Source: Trichomonas vaginalis G3
Taxonomy: Eukaryota; Parabasalia; Trichomonadida; Trichomonadidae
Length of the DNA stretch: 64,000 nucleotides
Assembly: GCF_026262505.1 (NCBI RefSeq)
Contig: NC_067207.1
Location: 2,798,252-2,862,251 of the forward strand
Direction of reading: 5' to 3'
Made by a program: the position numbers and the translations under genes. Of this stretch, positions 35,853 through 45,625 are shown in pieces (position 1 is the first letter of the stretch; every line of letters starts with the position of its first letter). Under the pieces are notes generated by a model. It was not told the origin of the DNA. It was given only the letters and a program-made list of their open reading frames with translations, and ran no database searches.

Positions 35853-36254
35853 TTACATTCCCCACGTTTGAGGCGGTTGAGGTTGGTTGTTGTTTACCCA
35901 CTGTTGTGCATGGTTATATCCTCTGTTAAAGAATCTTTCACCTTGGTCCATATAGTGTCCTGCTTGGTTATAGTAGTCATTTGCTTTGTTATAGTAGTTT
36001 CCTGCTTGTGTTCTTACATTGTCCATCCATCCTCGAACTTTTTCTCTTGTTTCAGGATTTGGAATAAGATTTGCTGCATCTCGTGCTACATCCCAACCTT
36101 TCTGTACAGTTTGTATAATAGGTTGTGCTTTCTCTTTCAGTATACCTAATGTACTCAAAATCTTCCTTCCAACTCCAAATACACCTCTGGCTATTGTTCC
36201 CACTGCGGGTAAAAATCTAGATGCGACTCCTGCTAACGCGCCAAATAAACCCAT
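35853..36254 (-). CDS. Small amphipathic virion-type protein (133 aa)
   Basis: Opens MGLFGALAGVASRFLPAVGT, a Gly/Ala/Leu amphipathic segment. A helical part (KAQPIIQTVQKGWDVARDAA) and a Tyr/Asn/Gln-rich tail (NYYNKANDYYNQAGHYMDQG) follow. Short proteins opening MG(F/L)(F/L)G with an amphipathic helix recall adenovirus pVI and other membrane-active virion peptides (inference). It is divergent from the integrase, with 16 bp between start codons. Looks whole in B. Confidence 0.68.
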   Translation of the reverse strand: MGLFGALAGVASRFLPAVGTIARGVFGVGRKILSTLGILKEKAQPIIQTVQKGWDVARDAANLIPNPETREKVRGWMDNVRTQAGNYYNKANDYYNQAGHYMDQGERFFNRGYNHAQQWVNNNQPQPPQTWGM

Positions 36255-36270
36255 TTCTTATGGGTTAAAA

Positions 36271-37228
36271 ATGACGAATCCAAATAAGGACCCCTATGTT
36301 TCTAAAGCGACAAAGAAAGCACTCATGGTAAAAATCTTTAGTTCAACACCAAATGCTTGGTTTATGGATATCTTGGAAAACATTCCGAGAGTTAGAACAG
36401 ATGGACCACCATACTGGCTAATATTTGTTGGTCAAACACAAGATACTGTGAAGCCATACCATTATGGTCCAAAAATATTTTAGATGTGAAAACTGCTTTG
36501 ACAATATTCGTTGACAAATACCATCCAACAAAACTGACATCTGACTGTGAAAGTTCTTTCAAATCAGACGATATTAAAAACTATCTGCGTTCAAAAAATG
36601 TAAACCAATATTTCATTGTCGACCAAAACCATTCTGCTCTTGGTGTCATTGACGGTTGTATAAAAATGTTAAGAGACTTAAACCAACCACAAGGTGGTGA
36701 GGTAGATGAAATGTCATATGACGACAAATATAGACATTTCTCCATGGCAAAGATGAGACAAGTTTTAAATATTTACAATAGCTGTAAACAAAAAGGTTTG
36801 GGAAACCACTCCCCCGAAGAAATGAAAAACAACCCTGACTTAGAGAAAGACTATATATTTAAGAGTTTAGTCAAAAGAGACAAACAAGAAAGAATGCCGG
36901 CTCAAACTTTCAGAAAGGAGATAAAGTAAAAATAGAAATACCTAAACGCGACCCATATGAAAATACTATTGACTATGACAACAACAAGTACCCGACAGGT
37001 ACTCACATTCGTGTTCGTAAAAATAGAAGAAAGTATACAAGAGAATATTATGAAGTTTTAGGCAAACATGGCAAAATGTACACACTACAAGCAGAAGATA
37101 AAACTACTATTGCCAGACCTCGTTTCAAACTTGTCAAAGTTCAAGGTGGTATACTTTCAAAGACAGTTCCTAACAAATATAAGACAACTCCTGACGAATA
37201 TGCTAAAGAAGTGGAACATGACGACTAA
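36271..37228 (+). pseudogene. INT: Polinton integrase (copy in B, broken)
   Basis: Counterpart of 6768-7722. The core region is well preserved (ALTIFVDKYHPTKLTSD, KSDDIKNYLRSKNVNQYF). Looks broken, with about two breaks. Ends convergent with the fibre gene, their last codons overlapping. Confidence 0.78.
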
Positions 37229-38970
37229 GCAATTCTATACCATGCACAAACTGTCATGTAAGGTGGCATGTATTTTTTACCTCGTCCTGTAGATGTTGTT
37301 GTAAAAGTATGTTGGTGGTTTCCAGTTGTATCTGTCCACATTCCATTCCAGTCTACTGGGTCGTTTTGGAAAATGAGATCTTGACATAACTTGAATTTGC
37401 ATTGAAGTCTGAGAAACAGTGTTATATCCTTGTTTGCAAACCCTATGACTATGGTTTCCATTAGAACTTGTTGTACCAGAATGACTATGTGGTGGCAAGT
37501 TGTCGACAGATATCCTTTTGCTTCCACCTGTTTCCTTTGAAGAGTTTGCACAATACAAAAACCTTTCGAGTATTTGTTCCCATGCACCAACACCAAACAT
37601 TGCTTGAGGACCTCTTTCATCCATAGATGTATAAATAGAACCTACTGGGTTCATTAAATCAAACATATGAGATATTATAGGATTGTCTCTTTTGAACTTA
37701 AGATATAGTGCAACTATTTCAGGTTTCTTCTGGTTTGTGTCAGAATATTTTTATAATATAATCTTATGTTTTCAGGGTAGGTAAAGTCTTGACTATAATA
37801 TTTATTTCTGTCATCTTCATAATAGTATACTATTCTCGTTTTTTCTATTGCATTATATCTTTTATATCTATAATATTCTAAATATAATGTTTGCTTTTTT
37901 GGGTCTACATGCGGTGTTTTGTCGTCATCTCCATACTTATAATAATATGGTGCTGGAGATGGGTCAGGCAATGTCATATCTGCCATTTCATAAACTCTTA
38001 AATATTTCTTTTGTTCGTCTCCATATAAGTTTAAGTAGCAGTTGTTGTCTAATGGAACTTTAACTTGTGTACCATCGTTCTTTTTATAGCTTACATACAT
38101 TTCATTGTTATTTTTCGGAATGAGTTTATACCGTATACCATTTTTTAAGGAATGTACAAACTCCCATCTAAAATATTTGTTTTCTTCATTGACAGAAAAG
38201 TCACCAACCATAGTTTCAATATTTTTTGTTGTTCCAACTAAACTTTGGTATATTTCATTGACATATGTTTTATCTGCTTTCTTTTCAAGGCTAACGTTTA
38301 AGTCTGTTATTTCAGAAGATGTATGTGTATGGTTCTTGTCAGCTTTGTCATCTAACTTTTCTTGTAAGTTTGTAATATTTGCAATGGTATGTGTATGTCC
38401 AACGTCACTTTTCCTGTTTAAGGTTTCTTGTAAGTTTGCAATATTTGCAATGGTATGTGTATGTCCAACGTCACTTTTCCTGTTTAAGGTTTCTTGTAAG
38501 TTTGCAATATTTGCAATGGTATGTGTATGAGTCTTTTTAGAATATTCTTTGTCAGCTCTTGTCACTTCACTTGACATTTTATTGTCAACATATGTTTTGT
38601 CCGCTAGTTCAGGATGAGTATGTTCTTTCGTTGCATATGTTGCATCTGCTCTGTCATGTTCTTCTTGAACTTTTTCAATGACATATGTTTTGTCAGCTTT
38701 GTTGTCAACATCTGCTTTCAAAAGAAGTTCAGATATAGGTTTCTCGTTTAAGGTTCCTTTTGTTGGATTTATACAAACAGTATGGTTCTTGTTGTCTTGA
38801 AACAGAAACTCATCTGTCATTGGGTTTAATGTCAGTTTTAAGCTTCCTTCTTTCAATGACTCAGATATCTTAGAATAGTTTGAAAAGTTTGTTGTGTTCT
38901 TATTTAGAGCTTGCAAAATGAGTTGTCGGTTGTGTTTTATTTCTCTCATAGACGCTGTTTCATTTGACAT
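37225..38970 (-). pseudogene. Fibre-like protein (copy in B, broken, different shaft)
   Basis: Same N-terminus (MSNETASMREIKHNRQLIL) and same tail-collar head as 7719-9654. The shaft carries three 22-residue repeats of type GHTHTIANIANLQETLNRK (about 38380-38530) instead of the 13-residue KADKTYV repeats. Looks broken, with about two breaks. Confidence 0.82.
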
Positions 38971-38988
38971 TTTTATTCTAGATAAAAA

Positions 38989-39836
38989 ATGCTTCCAATA
39001 GAAAAGGAAACTTCTAGAGTTGCTACAACTAAACCATTAGATGAACTTTTTACGAATGTCGGTCAAAAGTTTGAGACAGAGACCGTAAAGCATGAAGGCT
39101 ATCGTTTTGACTACCCGTTAAGATGGTTAAGAGACCCATCCGTCACAAAAGCTATTGGCTTTCGTAGAATGAAGTTCATTTCAGAAGCCATACATGGTTT
39201 CCCATTTACAGTCGGTTTGAAGTTCGATACTATAACAAAGAAAAACGTACGTATGAGAAATTTGAACAGGGAAAACTTTTACAAGTGAATTTGCTTGTAA
39301 ACTTAGAAACAACTCTTCAAGCTTTTCAAGAAAAAATAAACGATATCTATCTCGAATATGCAAACCAGTTTAACATTGACGAAGGAGAGTACCATCTCGA
39401 TATTATATATGACAGGAAAAATGCAACTGTTAAAATCGATAGAATAGAAGACCTTGGAGAAAACGTTTATATTTCTACAAAATATAACAACTTGGCATGG
39501 TATAGGTTTTTGAGGATGTTAAATCAGCCTGCAGAATATCCAGTACACCCGAACTTTTATGAAGTCGAAAACCCTAATGGAACATATGAAAATGTTTTCG
39601 ACTCAGATGCTATTATAGTTCATGCTTCATTTTCTGGTGCACAAAACTCTTTTTTATGCTTGGCAAATGACTTTTACGAAAAACCTACAAAGCTATATGA
39701 ACCACCGAGTGGAAGTATTTCAGACTTTCAAGTATGGTTTACTACAGATGGAAGAAAGAGAATAGTTCCATTATACCATGCGTTTTACTTAGAACTTAGT
39801 TTCATATACAACTACTATCGAACGGTAAAAATATAA
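38989..39836 (+). pseudogene. Family 1 paralogue (copy in B, broken)
   Basis: Counterpart of 9673-10524, 18 bp from the divergent fibre gene. Looks broken, with about one break. Confidence 0.75.
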
Positions 39837-39840
39837 TTTT

Positions 39841-40083
39841 TTAATACGGTTGAGGTGTTGGATTTGGTTGCCAACTAGACTGTGGTGCAGGTTCAGGCTG
39901 TTGTATAACAGGAGCTTGTTCTTCTGGTTCAGGGTCTTTAGGTATAATACCAACGAACTGACCTACTCTTTTACCAATATTTTTGACACCGTTCCAAATT
40001 CCTCTTCCGACAGATTTTATTCCATTCCATATACCTCTTCCAACATTTCGAAAGAAGTTTCCTATTCTTCCAAAGAAACCCAT
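39841..40083 (-). CDS. Small amphipathic virion-type protein (80 aa, copy in B)
   Basis: Counterpart of 10527-10769, opening MGFFGRIGNFFRNVGRGIWN; the only notable change is GRI for SSI near the start. Looks whole. Confidence 0.7.
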   Translation of the reverse strand: MGFFGRIGNFFRNVGRGIWNGIKSVGRGIWNGVKNIGKRVGQFVGIIPKDPEPEEQAPVIQQPEPAPQSSWQPNPTPQPY

Positions 40084-40101
40084 TTTACTATATGTAAAAA
40101 T

Positions 40102-40464
40102 CTAATGTCCACCTAGTCTCTTACGTTTCCTGTTGAGTTCCATAGCATTCTTTAACTGGAGCTCATACATTCTATTTCTCCTCTGGTAGAAAACATACTC
40201 TGGGTCAACTCCTGTGTTCGCGTCATCTGCATAAAGTTGTTTATATCCCACTTCAGGGTTTGTATAAAACTCTTTCCATCTCATATTTGCATACCATGGT
40301 GGCAAACCTAACGCAGCGTCATTTGACATGGCAGTTTGCATTTGTACATCTGTTGGCACTTGACCATAGTTTGCCATTGCAGTTTGTATTCTAACTTCAT
40401 TTGGAATATTCTCTGGGTTTGGTTGTCCGGGTTCCTGTGCATTTGCTAAGTTCTGTGCGTCCAT
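40102..40464 (-). CDS. Conserved small Polinton protein (120 aa, copy in B)
   Basis: Counterpart of 10788-11150, almost identical (AQEPGQ for AQKPGQ). Looks whole. Confidence 0.7.
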   Translation of the reverse strand: MDAQNLANAQEPGQPNPENIPNEVRIQTAMANYGQVPTDVQMQTAMSNDAALGLPPWYANMRWKEFYTNPEVGYKQLYADDANTGVDPEYVFYQRRNRMYELQLKNAMELNRKRKRLGGH

Positions 40465-40487
40465 TTAATATTAGATAAAAATATCTC

Positions 40488-40619
40488 TTACGAGTACATA
40501 TGCTGAACATTTGCAGACATTGGTTCATCTTCATATTCTCTGTACCTTTCTGCCACGTCAAAGAAATAAATGACACAATGGAAAAAACCTAAAACAAGTA
40601 GTCCTATTTCAAACCACAT
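40488..40619 (-). CDS. Small single-pass membrane protein (43 aa, copy in B)
   Basis: Counterpart of 11174-11305, with the hydrophobic start and the 16-bp overlap with the methyltransferase gene both kept. Confidence 0.65.
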   Translation of the reverse strand: MWFEIGLLVLGFFHCVIYFFDVAERYREYEDEPMSANVQHMYS

Positions 40620-41422
40620 TTACCTACCAATAAAATTTCTTTGTTGTGACACTTTCTCCGGTTTATAGGACCTCTCTCATATTCTATCCTGTCATATCTA
40701 AACACATAGTCATGTATGTCCTCTAACCATCTCATAACGGTTTCCAAACCACTTTTATCGGATGTAAAGTAAAAGCATGGATGGTTATGTAAAACGTCTA
40801 AAGTTTCTAAAGAGTCTCTCAAAGTCCAGTCTACTTGGTATTGAAAATCGTATGTGTTATAGAACGGTGGGTCTACTATAAAGAAAACATTTTCCTTGTC
40901 TTTAAATTTTTCATACAACTCTGTCCAATGACATCTCACAAACTCTATACCCTCAGTATATTTTTCTATGTCCTCTTTGAAAACCTTTGTATAGTTAAGA
41001 TATAAAACGTTTGACATAAGTGTTTCAATGTCATGAACTCTTATAGAACCACTATATAATAGTCTAGAAGATATACTATCCCAGTCTATATATTCTGCTT
41101 TTTTCAAAACCTCTCTGACAATATTTTTCTTATCTAATGGTATACGTTCCATGTTAGCTATAGGTATCTTTTCTTTTAACTCACTCAATATTTTGTTTGT
41201 GTCTGGTATATGTTTGAGACGGTTCATATAGTTGTCGAAGTCATTGCATATAATCTTTGAGTCAGGAAATACAGTATGGCACAAATGGGATATATAGAAA
41301 CTTCCACCGAACAAATCTACAAATGTTAGACCATTCGGTAGTTTCTTAAGTTCTCTCAATAGAATATCTTTACATCTACTCTTATTTCCAAAGAAGGGTA
41401 ACGGTGGTTTTGTAAAATTCAT
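40604..41422 (-). CDS. N6-adenine DNA methyltransferase (copy in B)
   Basis: Counterpart of 11290-12108. AdoMet motif TFVDLFGGSFY and catalytic VDPPFYNTY are unchanged. Looks whole; last gene before the right terminal repeat. Confidence 0.9.
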   Translation of the reverse strand: MNFTKPPLPFFGNKSRCKDILLRELKKLPNGLTFVDLFGGSFYISHLCHTVFPDSKIICNDFDNYMNRLKHIPDTNKILSELKEKIPIANMERIPLDKKNIVREVLKKAEYIDWDSISSRLLYSGSIRVHDIETLMSNVLYLNYTKVFKEDIEKYTEGIEFVRCHWTELYEKFKDKENVFFIVDPPFYNTYDFQYQVDWTLRDSLETLDVLHNHPCFYFTSDKSGLETVMRWLEDIHDYVFRYDRIEYERGPINRRKCHNKEILLVGKCGLK

Positions 41423-41518
41423 TTTATATATATATAATAAAAATGTTTTTACCTGAAAAGTGACAGAAAAGTGACGAAACATGAAAAAATATATAGTTTG
41501 TGAAAAGCGACATAAAAA

Positions 41519-41616
41519 GTGTCACCGGCTGGGGTTCGGTCCTCCTCTTGGGTCTTGGGCAAAATTTCTTAGGGCTAGAAGGGGCGCAGCCCCTGGAAGC
41601 CCCTCATACCTGACCT
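41519..41616. repeat. Right terminal inverted repeat of Polinton B
   Basis: Nearly identical to 12203-12300 and inverted relative to 16769-16866. Preceded by GAAAAGTGAC-type iterations (41455-41510) and followed by target duplication ATGTT (41617-41621). Confidence 0.93.
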
Positions 41617-41621
41617 ATGTT

Positions 41622-42047
41622 TTTGTCAAAAATCTTTTAGAAGAAGTTGCACCCAATTACTTTTATCGTATTAAAAACGATTTACTTCAAACAGGTTTTA
41701 TTCCTTCAATTAGAATTCGCGAGCCTCGATTGACAGATTATAAAACAAAATTGAAAAGAGAAGTTCAATCACGTTTATACCAAGTATTAAATTTTGTTCA
41801 GAATCAAGAAGCCAATTTGAATCCATTAAGATTTTTATTGGAAAATGCTGAAGAAAAACTTTCTCAAATAAATGAGAAGATACAAAATTCAATTACATAT
41901 TTAAGATCGTTTGAAATTCCAAATGAATTGTTAGATACGTATATGTTAGAAATTAATGAATTTTGTTATAATTCTCCAGGTTATATTTTAGAACATTTCG
42001 AAGAATTTTTAGAGGATTTCAAAGAAAAGAATAATTTAATAGACTAA
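41622..42047 (+). pseudogene. Element X reading frame, part after Polinton B
   Basis: Open frame of about 140 codons after the insertion: VKNLLEEVAPNYFYRI, RLTDYKTKLKREVQSRLYQV, a helical LENAEEKLSQINEKIQ, ending EDFKEKNNLID. Helix-rich, not recognised; it could be the tail of a transposase or an unrelated captured gene. Confidence 0.5.
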
Positions 42048-42159
42048 AAAATTTATTATTTTTATTTATTGTGAATTTTAAATTGTCACTTTTTAAGTGT
42101 TACTCCCTATTGAAAGTGTCACTTTTTGGGTGTCACTTTTTCGGAAATTCTTATATACT
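42048..42159. repeat. Right end of element X
   Basis: Carries three spaced copies of TGTCACTTTTT-type sequence (about 42085, 42117, 42131) and the inverted-repeat end TCGGAAATTCTTAT matching 15341 onward. Confidence 0.65.
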
Positions 42160-42240
42160 CTGCTCTCATTGTGTGTGATGGACACTCCAGCCGCGAGAAT
42201 CCTCTGGCATTGTTCCTTTTGGCAAGTGCCAACATCAAAT
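42160..42240 (+). repeat. 81-bp direct duplication, right copy
   Basis: Identical to 15254-15334. Confidence 0.9.
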
Positions 42241-42794
42241 TAATTGTTCTTCCCGCACATACAACACACATTTTACAAGTATTTGATGTTGGCATTGCCA
42301 AAAGATTAAAGTCCAAATTCACGGATTATCTGAGAGATTACATTAAGGCACCGAAGCAAGAGTTCAACAGCAATGCTGCAATGATGCGCTACGCCATTAT
42401 CTACTCATTTATTAGCGCATGGCAAGAATCAGTATCATTAAGAACGGTTCAAAATGCTGCTGCCGCCTGCGGTCTTTGCCCTTGTTCTGTAGAAGCTCTC
42501 AAACATAATAAGTATGTTCGTGAATTGACTCCTGCAGAAAAAGAATTGCAAGAGAAAAGAAATTACCGTAATCGAAATCGTTTTAACATCAATGGTGAAG
42601 AATTGACGACGATGGACATGATTTGCGCAATTTCTGACAATATTAAGAAGAATCCTGCAAATCACAGATTTTGCAGGAAGCCAGAACAAGACACCAAGGA
42701 ACGTTTCTACTTTTGGATTACAAACTATCTTGATCCCAGCACTGAGTTGTTGACAAAACTCCCTAATATGCCAGGTTATAGTCCAAATGATTAG
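42241..42794 (+). pseudogene. Pogo-like transposase, C-terminal third
   Basis: Resumes with LIVLPAHTTHILQVFDVGIA, containing the third catalytic Asp. Spacing from the Asp of CDGHSS in the duplicated segment is 35 residues, a D,D35D pattern. A typical DDE_1 tail (KRLKSKFTDYLRDYIKAP, NAAAACGLCPCS) ends SPND. The open frame also runs back through the right 81-bp copy. Confidence 0.85.
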
Positions 42795-43242
42795 GAAAAT
42801 TTTCCAATTTTCCAACAAAAATTTTCCAATTCTCCACCAAAAATTTTTTAATAAAATATTATTTTACGGCATTGCCCGTCACTTTTTTCGGTACAAGGCT
42901 AATATCACAGTATATTGAAATTTTGAATTAGTTGTTTAATGATAAACTATGCGAGATTCTAACTCGTTTATTTAGTCAATATGTGAATATTTTCTATACA
43001 ATTGAATGGTTAGTTTATTGAAATTTAACTTGTTGATTTACTAGATAAATATTCAATTTTCGTTAACGTAAATTGAACACAAATATTTTTGTTAGGACGA
43101 TATTTATCCTTAATTCTCAGAAAGGTATTATTATCACAGTGACTAATATCTAATTTCATACATTTTTAATTGTTAAGCAAGATCCCTCTTTTGAGAATCT
43201 TCTCAATTTTATGATCATTTTTTTCCTTTCTCGTCAAGGTCA
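42795..43242. other. End of pogo-like element and host flank
   Basis: 42795-42899 is the A/T-rich end of the pogo-like element; 42902-43242 is host A/T-rich DNA with no gene seen other than the Myb leader. Confidence 0.55.
43215..43222 (+). promoter_or_regulatory. Initiator-like motif of the Myb gene
   Basis: TCATTTTT about 20 bp before the ATG at 43243, fitting the T. vaginalis initiator. Confidence 0.5.
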
Positions 43243-43658
43243 ATGGAAAGCGAATCATCTAGCCTCTGCAGAACCAAGTTTTCCCCTGCTGAAGATGATA
43301 TTCTCAGGAGCATTGTTCAGAAATTTGGAGCAAGAAAGTGGAATACAATTGCTCAATACCTGCCCGGCCGAACAGCACGTCAGTGCCGAGATAGATTTAG
43401 AAACTACCTTAGTCCAGATTTAAAGAATGGTCCATGGTCTCGGGAAGAAGATATCATGCTGATTGAAAAAGTTAAGGGTCCACTGTAAGGCCAAATAAGG
43501 CCTATCGTCGTCCCAAAAATATTGCTCAGGATGGTGTTTTTACTAAGGCCCAAAACTTAAAAAAACACAAAAAAATTAACTTTACTCTTTTGAGATCCTT
43601 ATCAGATGTGCAACAATTTGATGCAGTATCGCAATTCGAATCCGATTTTTTAATGTAG
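43243..43658 (+). pseudogene. Myb-like transcription factor, internally deleted
   Basis: Starts MESESSSLCRTKFSPAEDDI. The first Myb repeat is complete (KFGARKWNTIAQYLPGRTAR, QCRDRFRNYL). The second begins NGPWSREEDIMLIEKVK and is then lost: the frame stops at 43488, and the usual basic tail (RPNKAYRRPKNIAQDG... ending ESDFLM) follows in another frame to 43658. T. vaginalis Myb proteins normally have two repeats plus such a tail, so an internal deletion removed most of repeat two. As it stands the protein would have one DNA-binding repeat. A host gene, part of a very large trichomonad family. Confidence 0.85.
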
Positions 43659-44294
43659 ATGTACTCTAACATTCTTGAAAAAATGCAAAATGATATTAAT
43701 CAAGCTTTTCATTTCTGTATCATACACGAAACAAAATCATTCATTATACTAAAATTTATCAAAGTTTGAATAATGAAAAAAATAATATCTAAATTTTTAC
43801 ATTGAGTCGGTTATTGATATGGTCAATATTAAATCGTTTAAAAATGGGCATTAGCCAGAATAATACCCACTAAAATGCACATTTTTTAAATTTTATCAAT
43901 TTGTTTTGGTATATCTTTATGATAATGAATAAAATTCTTATCTTTCATAAGTCAATACATAATTTATGCTGAAACACAAAAAATAACACGAAAATTTTTG
44001 GCCAACATTAGTAGTAGGATAGGAAGGGTTGTGTGACTTTTTTTGTAAACGTAAGAATTCATACAATATCGAGCGATTTTGTATCATTTTTTTTAACATA
44101 TGAAGTAAAAAATGTATGATTCTTACGGTTTTTATTCTTACGTTTTTGAATAAATCAAGATTTAAATAATTTTCAAAATTGTAAGACATTTACACTCAGC
44201 CATACATAATGAAATAAAAAATAAACACATTAAAAATTAACATTAATTTTAAAATAATTTATTTTTTATCTTTTATAAAAGAAGCTATATATAG
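43659..44294. other. Host flank and probable left border of Polinton C
   Basis: A/T-rich, no gene. Holds an inverted repeat CGTAAGAATTCATACA / TGTATGATTCTTACG (about 44049-44128) and a third ATTCTTACG at about 44137-44145. The exact Polinton C terminus could not be found because its other end is outside the window. Confidence 0.45.
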
Positions 44295-44417
44295 ATGATG
44301 TCAGATATTCCGCGATTAATTAAACATTGTTTAAATCCTGAATGGAATCAATGGAGTCATAATCAAAGACCTCATAAACGAGAAAAAGAAATTAGAAATA
44401 ATTATTTTCATGAATGA
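44295..44417 (+). CDS. Small unknown protein (40 aa)
   Basis: MMSDIPRLIKHCLNPEWNQW ... ends NNYFHE. Preceded by TTTATCTTTTATAAAAG. No relative to compare with, so weakly supported. Confidence 0.3.
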   Translation: MMSDIPRLIKHCLNPEWNQWSHNQRPHKREKEIRNNYFHE

Positions 44418-44479
44418 AAAATAAACTTTAAACATTCATGTCTTACATTTTTGAATAATTTATTTTTAATTCGTATGAA

Positions 44480-45586
44480 ATGAGCGTCAATACTAACGAC
44501 GTGAAAAAATGGGGATTCACAAATGAGGAAATAAAGGATATATTAGAGGAGGCGGGTTATGAGGTTGATAAATATTATTTTAGAAATTGTCAAAAATTCG
44601 CGGAGTTTTTAAATGAGTTTGATTATGATGGAAAAATGAATAAAGATGATGTTATAAATTTCTTATATCCCACATCTAAAAAGGGAAAAACTAAAGAACC
44701 TGATGTTTTCCCTGAATATTATGAAGAACGGATTAAAGATGATGAATATGATGAAATTGAAAGACTGGAAAAAATAAGAGATGAAATAGATGAAAAAATT
44801 AAGGAATTAAGAGAAGTTGAAAAATATAATGAAAATGAAGTAGAGGGTTTAATGAATATCCCAGCTTCAGAATCAGCAGTTCAGAAATCTCATGAAGAAA
44901 GATATAAAAATTATGTCTCAGAATCAACACAAAATTTATTAGATGGTGAAATAGATGAAACACTTTCAGAAGAAGGTACTAAATTTATTCGTAAACATAA
45001 GTTACAATTTATTGATAATGAAAAATACCCTTGTATCTTACTTTCACCCCCTCTCGATTCTGAGAAATTCAAAAAAGCTCTTAAAAACGTGACATATGCA
45101 ACTAATACGATTAAGAAAGAAGATCATGATATTTACACAAATTATTATTTAAATAAATGCACAGGTGTTGATAAAGTTTTTGATTTATTAGATAAAATAT
45201 CAAAAGAAACCATTGGAACATATAAAATTTTGTGTGATTGTGGTTTCATTGTTGAAGATACCAATAATGTTTCATATGAAAGAACAGCACCGAAGGAAGA
45301 TGAAGTGGAAAGGTCTATACCATTCGTTATTAAGAATATAAAAGATATGAAAACGTATAAGCATTATATTTATTCATTTATTTCAGAAAAAATGGAAGCA
45401 ACCCATAAAACATCTTCTCATCATTTTATAGCTATTCATACATTCCTTTTCAAAGTTGTGAAATTAAATAAGACAGGAATTAGATTTAATGTGTCAGGAT
45501 ATGCATTCTTGAGTAAATTAAAATGTATTCGTCACGTCGCAGATGATAAAAATTTATGTGTTCTTAATTCATTTTATGGGCTTTAA
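44480..45586 (+). CDS. Unknown Polinton C protein upstream of PolB (368 aa)
   Basis: Starts MSVNTNDVKKWGFTNEEIKD. The helical charged first half includes EIERLEKIRDEIDEKIKELR (coiled coil). The second half is a folded domain with several Cys/His (LCDCGFIVEDTNN, HKTSSHHFIAIHTFLF) ending DDKNLCVLNSFYGL. Not recognised. The last phrase weakly recalls the NxC..N.L segment before PolB in some Polintons. It lies 39 bp upstream of PolB. The frame looks whole. Confidence 0.6.
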   Translation: MSVNTNDVKKWGFTNEEIKDILEEAGYEVDKYYFRNCQKFAEFLNEFDYDGKMNKDDVINFLYPTSKKGKTKEPDVFPEYYEERIKDDEYDEIERLEKIRDEIDEKIKELREVEKYNENEVEGLMNIPASESAVQKSHEERYKNYVSESTQNLLDGEIDETLSEEGTKFIRKHKLQFIDNEKYPCILLSPPLDSEKFKKALKNVTYATNTIKKEDHDIYTNYYLNKCTGVDKVFDLLDKISKETIGTYKILCDCGFIVEDTNNVSYERTAPKEDEVERSIPFVIKNIKDMKTYKHYIYSFISEKMEATHKTSSHHFIAIHTFLFKVVKLNKTGIRFNVSGYAFLSKLKCIRHVADDKNLCVLNSFYGL

Positions 45587-45625
45587 AAAATAAACTTTAT
45601 TTTTTAATTTTTTATTCTTACATAA

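Larger units (their letters stand above)
16769..41616. mobile_element. Polinton B (Maverick), both ends present
   Basis: 24.85 kb with about 98-bp terminal inverted repeats (AGGTCAGGTATG... at 16769; complement ending 41616) and 5-bp target duplications. Carries capsid, penton-like, packaging ATPase, SF3 helicase, integrase, fibre, adenine methyltransferase, HNH and KilA-N genes. No whole PolB or adenovirus-type protease gene was found. Perhaps eight genes look broken, with about one to three breaks each, so the copy is a fossil. Perfect target duplications and closeness to Polinton A point to recent insertion. Confidence 0.95.
15335..42159. mobile_element. Element X: unclassified inverted-end element containing Polinton B
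   Basis: Near-terminal inverted repeats ATAAGAATTACCGAAAAAG (15341 on) and the complement of TCGGAAATTCTTAT (ending about 42154) match over about 24 bp with one mismatch and include GTGACA/TGTCAC. Excluding Polinton B the element is only about 2 kb: left end, a 1-kb hairpin chain, a partial frame on both sides of the Polinton, and the right end. No transposase family is recognised. It lies inside the pogo-like gene between the 81-bp duplications. Confidence 0.65.
14161..42899 (+). mobile_element. Pogo/Tigger-like DNA transposon split by nested elements
   Basis: Ends GCCTTGTACTG (14161) and CGGTACAAGGC (42899) are inverted repeats with TA duplications at 14159-14160 and 42900-42901. Without the insertion between 15335 and 42159 and one copy of the 81-bp duplication, the element would be about 1.8 kb, a normal size for one transposase gene. 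The transposase is interrupted by element X, which carries Polinton B. Confidence 0.85.

Noticed and set aside
41481-41621. Start of a plus-strand frame inside the Polinton B right terminal repeat
   Set aside because: The upstream part reads through the terminal repeat; only the portion after 41622 belongs to element X.
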